A stretch of 64,000 bases of DNA, taken from contig JBARRP010000219.1 of NCBI GenBank assembly GCA_049644285.1, positions 26,129 to 90,128 of the forward strand, given 5' to 3'. This stretch comes from CAVRXT01 sp049644285 (GTDB lineage: Bacteria; Acidobacteriota; Terriglobia; Acidiferrales; UBA7541). The position numbers and the translations under genes are program-made. The notes beneath the pieces are model-generated. The model was not told the DNA's origin, searched no databases, and was given only the letters and a program-made list of their open reading frames with translations. This document shows positions 61,118 through 64,000 of the stretch, piece after piece (position 1 is the stretch's first letter; every line of letters begins with the position of its first letter).

Positions 61118-63280
61118 ATGTTTGTGGCAAAGCATAAGCGCGGAACCAATGGTCTACGGATAGTTTCTATTACCCTAGCGTTTTTCTTCGCTCTTGGTTG
61201 GAGTGCGTCGATGTCGTTGCTCGCATCATCGCAACAGCCGTCAATCCCGCATGCGCCGCAGCTCGCTGCTCTGCCCTTCCGCGGGATGCCGATGCCAGCG
61301 AATGTACAGTTTGGCGCCGGCAGGCTTCAGATCACTCATTCTTTCTCGGTCACCATCGAAGGCTACAGAGAGGCGCGGCTCGATCGCGCCGTGCAAAGAT
61401 TCCTTGTCGATCTTTCTCATCAGACGGGGATTCTTATTTTAAACACTCGTCCAGCCGATTCCGTCACGTTGGTTGTCCACACTGACCGCGCGAGCAAAGA
61501 AATTCAGGATGTCGATGAAGATGAAAGCTACACCCTCGAGGTGAGCACCTCTGGGGCGAAACTCAGCGCTGCGAATCCGCTCGGCTCGATGCATGGTCTC
61601 CAAACATTCTTGCAGCTCGTTGAAATCACTCCCGACGGCTTCGCACTTCCGGTCGCCCACATCGAAGACAAGCCTCGGTTCCCGTGGCGGGGATTGCTCA
61701 TCGACGTCTGCCGCCACTTCCTCCCGCTCGATGCCGTAGAACGCAACCTCGACGCCATGGCGGCCCTGAAAATGAACGTGCTGCACTGGCATTTGTCCGA
61801 GAACCAAGGATTTCGTGTCGAAAGCAAAGAACTTCCGAAGTTACAAGAAATAGGCTCCGATGGCCTCTATTACACCCAGGCGGAAGTTCGACATCTAATC
61901 GCGTACGCGCGCGACCGCGGCATCCGCGTGATTCCTGAGTTTGACATGCCGGGACATAGTACGGCCTGGTTTGCCGGCTATCCCGAACTCGCGAGCGCCC
62001 CCGGGCCTTATACGATCGAGCGCAAATGGGGAATCTTCGACCCGACGATGGACCCGACGCGCGAAGAAACCTACAAATTCCTGGACAAATTCATCGGCGA
62101 AATGGCGAAGCTTTTCCCCGACCACTACTTCCACATCGGCGGCGACGAAGTGAATGGCAAGCAGTGGGCCGCGAACCCGAAAATTCAGGAATTCATGCGA
62201 AGGCGTGGTATCAAACGACCTCTCGATCTACAGCGGTTCTTCAACTCGCGCATCGGGAAGATCCTTGGCAAACATCACAAGATCATGATGGGCTGGGATG
62301 AAATTTTGGCCCCGGGACTGCCGAAGGACGCCGTCGTTCAATCGTGGCACGGACCGAAGTCGCTCGCCGATACCGCCAAGCAGGGTTATCTCGGCGTGGT
62401 CTCGAACGGCTACTACCTCGATTTCATGTGGCCAGCTTCGCAACACTATGTGCTCGATCCCATCGACGGTGATGCGGCTGCTCTCACGCCTGAACAACAG
62501 TCACGCATACTGGGCGGTGAGGCCTGCATGTGGACCGAATTTGTGTCTCCCGAAAATATCGACTCGCGCATCTGGCCGCGCACCGCCGCGATTGCCGAAC
62601 GCCTGTGGTCGCCGCCGGAAGTGCGCGACCTGGTTTCGATGTATCGTCGCTTAGATGCGGCGAGTGGGCGCCTCGAATGGCTCGGTCTCGAGCATAAATC
62701 GAGTTACATCGCCATGCTGGGCCGCTTAGCAGGATCGGACGATATCGCGGCGCTTCGCGTGCTTGGTGACGCGGTCGAACCCGTCCAGGACTACACGCGC
62801 GAAAGAACGGCGGAGGCCGCACACGTCGTGCAAACTAGCTTTGACCCGTTAAATCGTATGGTGGACACGGTTGCTCCGGAGAGCGAAGCCGCCCGCCTGT
62901 TTGCGAACCAAGTGAAGGATCTCATCTCGAGTAGATTCAGCGATGGTGTCCGCGAAGCGCAAGTTCGAGCGCAGTTGACGTCTTGGCGCGTGAACCATGG
63001 GCTCCTCCAGCTGCTGCTCGCGAATTCATTCTTACTGAAGGAACTCGCACCCCTCTCGCAGACTCTCGCAGACCTCGGCACCGTGGGTCTCGAGGCTCTC
63101 GACTATATCGATAAAGGCGAGCAGGCACCGGACGCGTGGCGAATGCAGCAACTCGCCATGATCGCGCAAGCGCAAAAACCCCAGGCCGACTTGCTGCTTG
63201 TAGTGGCGCCCACGATTCGGGAGCTCATCGAAGCCGCCGCCGCTCCCGCCAGAAGCGAGCAACCTTCAGTCGATTTCTGA
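61118..63280 (+). CDS. Secreted beta-N-acetylhexosaminidase (GH20)
   Basis: Protein of 720 residues. A signal peptide (IVSITLAFFFALGWSASMSLLAS) is followed by a GH20b-like N-terminal domain (about residues 60-180), then the GH20 barrel: FPWRGLLIDVCRHFLP, MNVLHWHLSENQGFR, IPEFDMPGHSTAW and the catalytic Asp-Glu pair in YFHIGGDEVNGKQW. Late active-site residues are in WDEIL and GGEACMWTE. It removes terminal GlcNAc or GalNAc, for example from chitin or peptidoglycan fragments. ATG at 61118 starts the signal peptide; the open frame upstream is not used. The C-terminal ~150 residues are helical and less conserved. Confidence 0.95.
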   Translation: MFVAKHKRGTNGLRIVSITLAFFFALGWSASMSLLASSQQPSIPHAPQLAALPFRGMPMPANVQFGAGRLQITHSFSVTIEGYREARLDRAVQRFLVDLSHQTGILILNTRPADSVTLVVHTDRASKEIQDVDEDESYTLEVSTSGAKLSAANPLGSMHGLQTFLQLVEITPDGFALPVAHIEDKPRFPWRGLLIDVCRHFLPLDAVERNLDAMAALKMNVLHWHLSENQGFRVESKELPKLQEIGSDGLYYTQAEVRHLIAYARDRGIRVIPEFDMPGHSTAWFAGYPELASAPGPYTIERKWGIFDPTMDPTREETYKFLDKFIGEMAKLFPDHYFHIGGDEVNGKQWAANPKIQEFMRRRGIKRPLDLQRFFNSRIGKILGKHHKIMMGWDEILAPGLPKDAVVQSWHGPKSLADTAKQGYLGVVSNGYYLDFMWPASQHYVLDPIDGDAAALTPEQQSRILGGEACMWTEFVSPENIDSRIWPRTAAIAERLWSPPEVRDLVSMYRRLDAASGRLEWLGLEHKSSYIAMLGRLAGSDDIAALRVLGDAVEPVQDYTRERTAEAAHVVQTSFDPLNRMVDTVAPESEAARLFANQVKDLISSRFSDGVREAQVRAQLTSWRVNHGLLQLLLANSFLLKELAPLSQTLADLGTVGLEALDYIDKGEQAPDAWRMQQLAMIAQAQKPQADLLLVVAPTIRELIEAAAAPARSEQPSVDF

Positions 63281-64000
63281 ATGCCGCGGACGGCGTGCGG
63301 GACCGCGCCGCCCTTTTCGGTCGTTCCGGGAAGTCCCGGTCGTGGCTTGACAAAGTCCCCGTGCGCTCATCTTCCTCGCGTCGACGGCATTATTCTCCGG
63401 GCTTGCTCAGGAGCTTACAAGAAAGTCGACACTCGACGCCTGAACAGTGACGTCGCCACGTTGCCACAAATTTGTCCAAATTCTTGCGACGGGTCCAGGG
63501 ATTGCCTGAAGCAGTTCTCGAGCAGCGGAGACCTTCCGAGCCGAGCCTGCGGCTTTTGTCGAAGTTGCCACATGCTGTGCGGAATTAGAAAAGGTAGGAA
63601 GAGATCGGGCTTACTTACATCTGGGCGGTGCGCCAGGAAGACCGACAGACGCGATTTTCCATATGGTGCAGATCGCCGAATCGAGGGGAATGCGGACGGA
63701 TCGTTCCCACTGGGGATTGCGATCCAACCGCACCCTGACTGTCAGTGCCTTCACCATTGCCCAACATCGGTGGGGGCGACGCGGTGTCTTCCTCGCTAAG
63801 TCGCTACGTATGCGGGCTTAACCTGAATCCTGCGTTGAGAACGGATCCCTAGAATAGACCTAATGCGCGCCAAAACGCAGTTCTCTCGGTCTTCGGGGCA
63901 TTACATCCAAACCACACTTTTAGTGAGGTTTGGATGTAAACGGCAAAATAGCCGTTTTGCCCGCTGTGGAACAACGTTTGGCGCAGTTCTAAGCGTCCTC
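63281..64000. other. End of window, no supported gene
   Basis: About 720 bases after the GH20 stop. The short frames here have no family features. The only clear structure is a pair of strong hairpins at 63901-63961. Confidence 0.5.
63901..63961. repeat. Two adjacent long hairpins
   Basis: First: TTACATCCAAACC (63901-63913) against GGTTTGGATGTAA (63927-63939), with an inner CACT/AGTG stem, so 17 pairs with one A-A mismatch. Second: GGCAAAA (63942-63948) against TTTTGCC (63955-63961). Both are perfect in their arms. They could be a bidirectional terminator or the end of a small mobile element. Confidence 0.55.

Overview
The window looks like a chromosomal segment of an Acidobacteriota-type bacterium. 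This is an inference from the high G+C, the many acidobacterial-style small conserved proteins, the secreted lipocalin-like protein, the TonB-dependent receptor with an N-terminal carboxypeptidase-like domain, and the short dispersed palindromic repeats. It holds about 47 convincing protein genes, no rRNA, no tRNA that I can recognise, no CRISPR array and no intact insertion sequence.

Layout. 0.1-7.7 kb: a TldD-like metalloprotease pair (one partner without its zinc motif), a metallophosphoesterase, a cation diffusion facilitator with a long C-terminal tail, and a GT39-type membrane protein. 7.7-11.2 kb: one 1128-residue protein joining a GH18-like domain, a NodB deacetylase and a GT2 synthase. 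11.3-14.1 kb: panB, a DinB-fold protein and panC. 14.4-16.5 kb: a peroxiredoxin whose peroxidatic cysteine codon is UGA, then gatB. 17.4-23.2 kb: a cobalamin uptake module (btuB-like receptor, btuD, btuC, btuF) read by two separate cobalamin riboswitches. 24-30.5 kb: enoyl-CoA hydratase, thiolase, B12-dependent ribonucleotide reductase NrdJ and a redoxin. 30.9-47.7 kb: housekeeping genes (glmM, thiE, rnhB, rplS, trmD, purH, selA, larB) with two large TPR proteins. 47.9-49.5 kb: rpmE and an arsR-arsM pair with a perfect operator palindrome. 49.8-57.5 kb: a signalling island with a GGDEF-PilZ protein, two PilZ proteins, a histidine kinase, an NtrC-type regulator, a CBS protein and an orphan sigma54 activator, with four sigma54-type (-24/-12) promoter candidates. 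57.8-64 kb: a phytoene-desaturase-like oxidoreductase, decayed sequence, a GH20 hexosaminidase and a gene-poor end.

The parts connect. B12 uptake feeds NrdJ, which needs adenosylcobalamin. SelA shows that the cell can make selenocysteyl-tRNA, which makes the UGA-interrupted peroxiredoxin best read as a selenoprotein; a hairpin fitting the bacterial SECIS rules lies just after the UGA. The sigma54 promoters, two sigma54 activators, one diguanylate cyclase and two separate PilZ proteins suggest a local c-di-GMP regulon. A dispersed palindromic repeat occurs at least four times, and one copy lies in frame inside trmD, where it adds about 19 residues.
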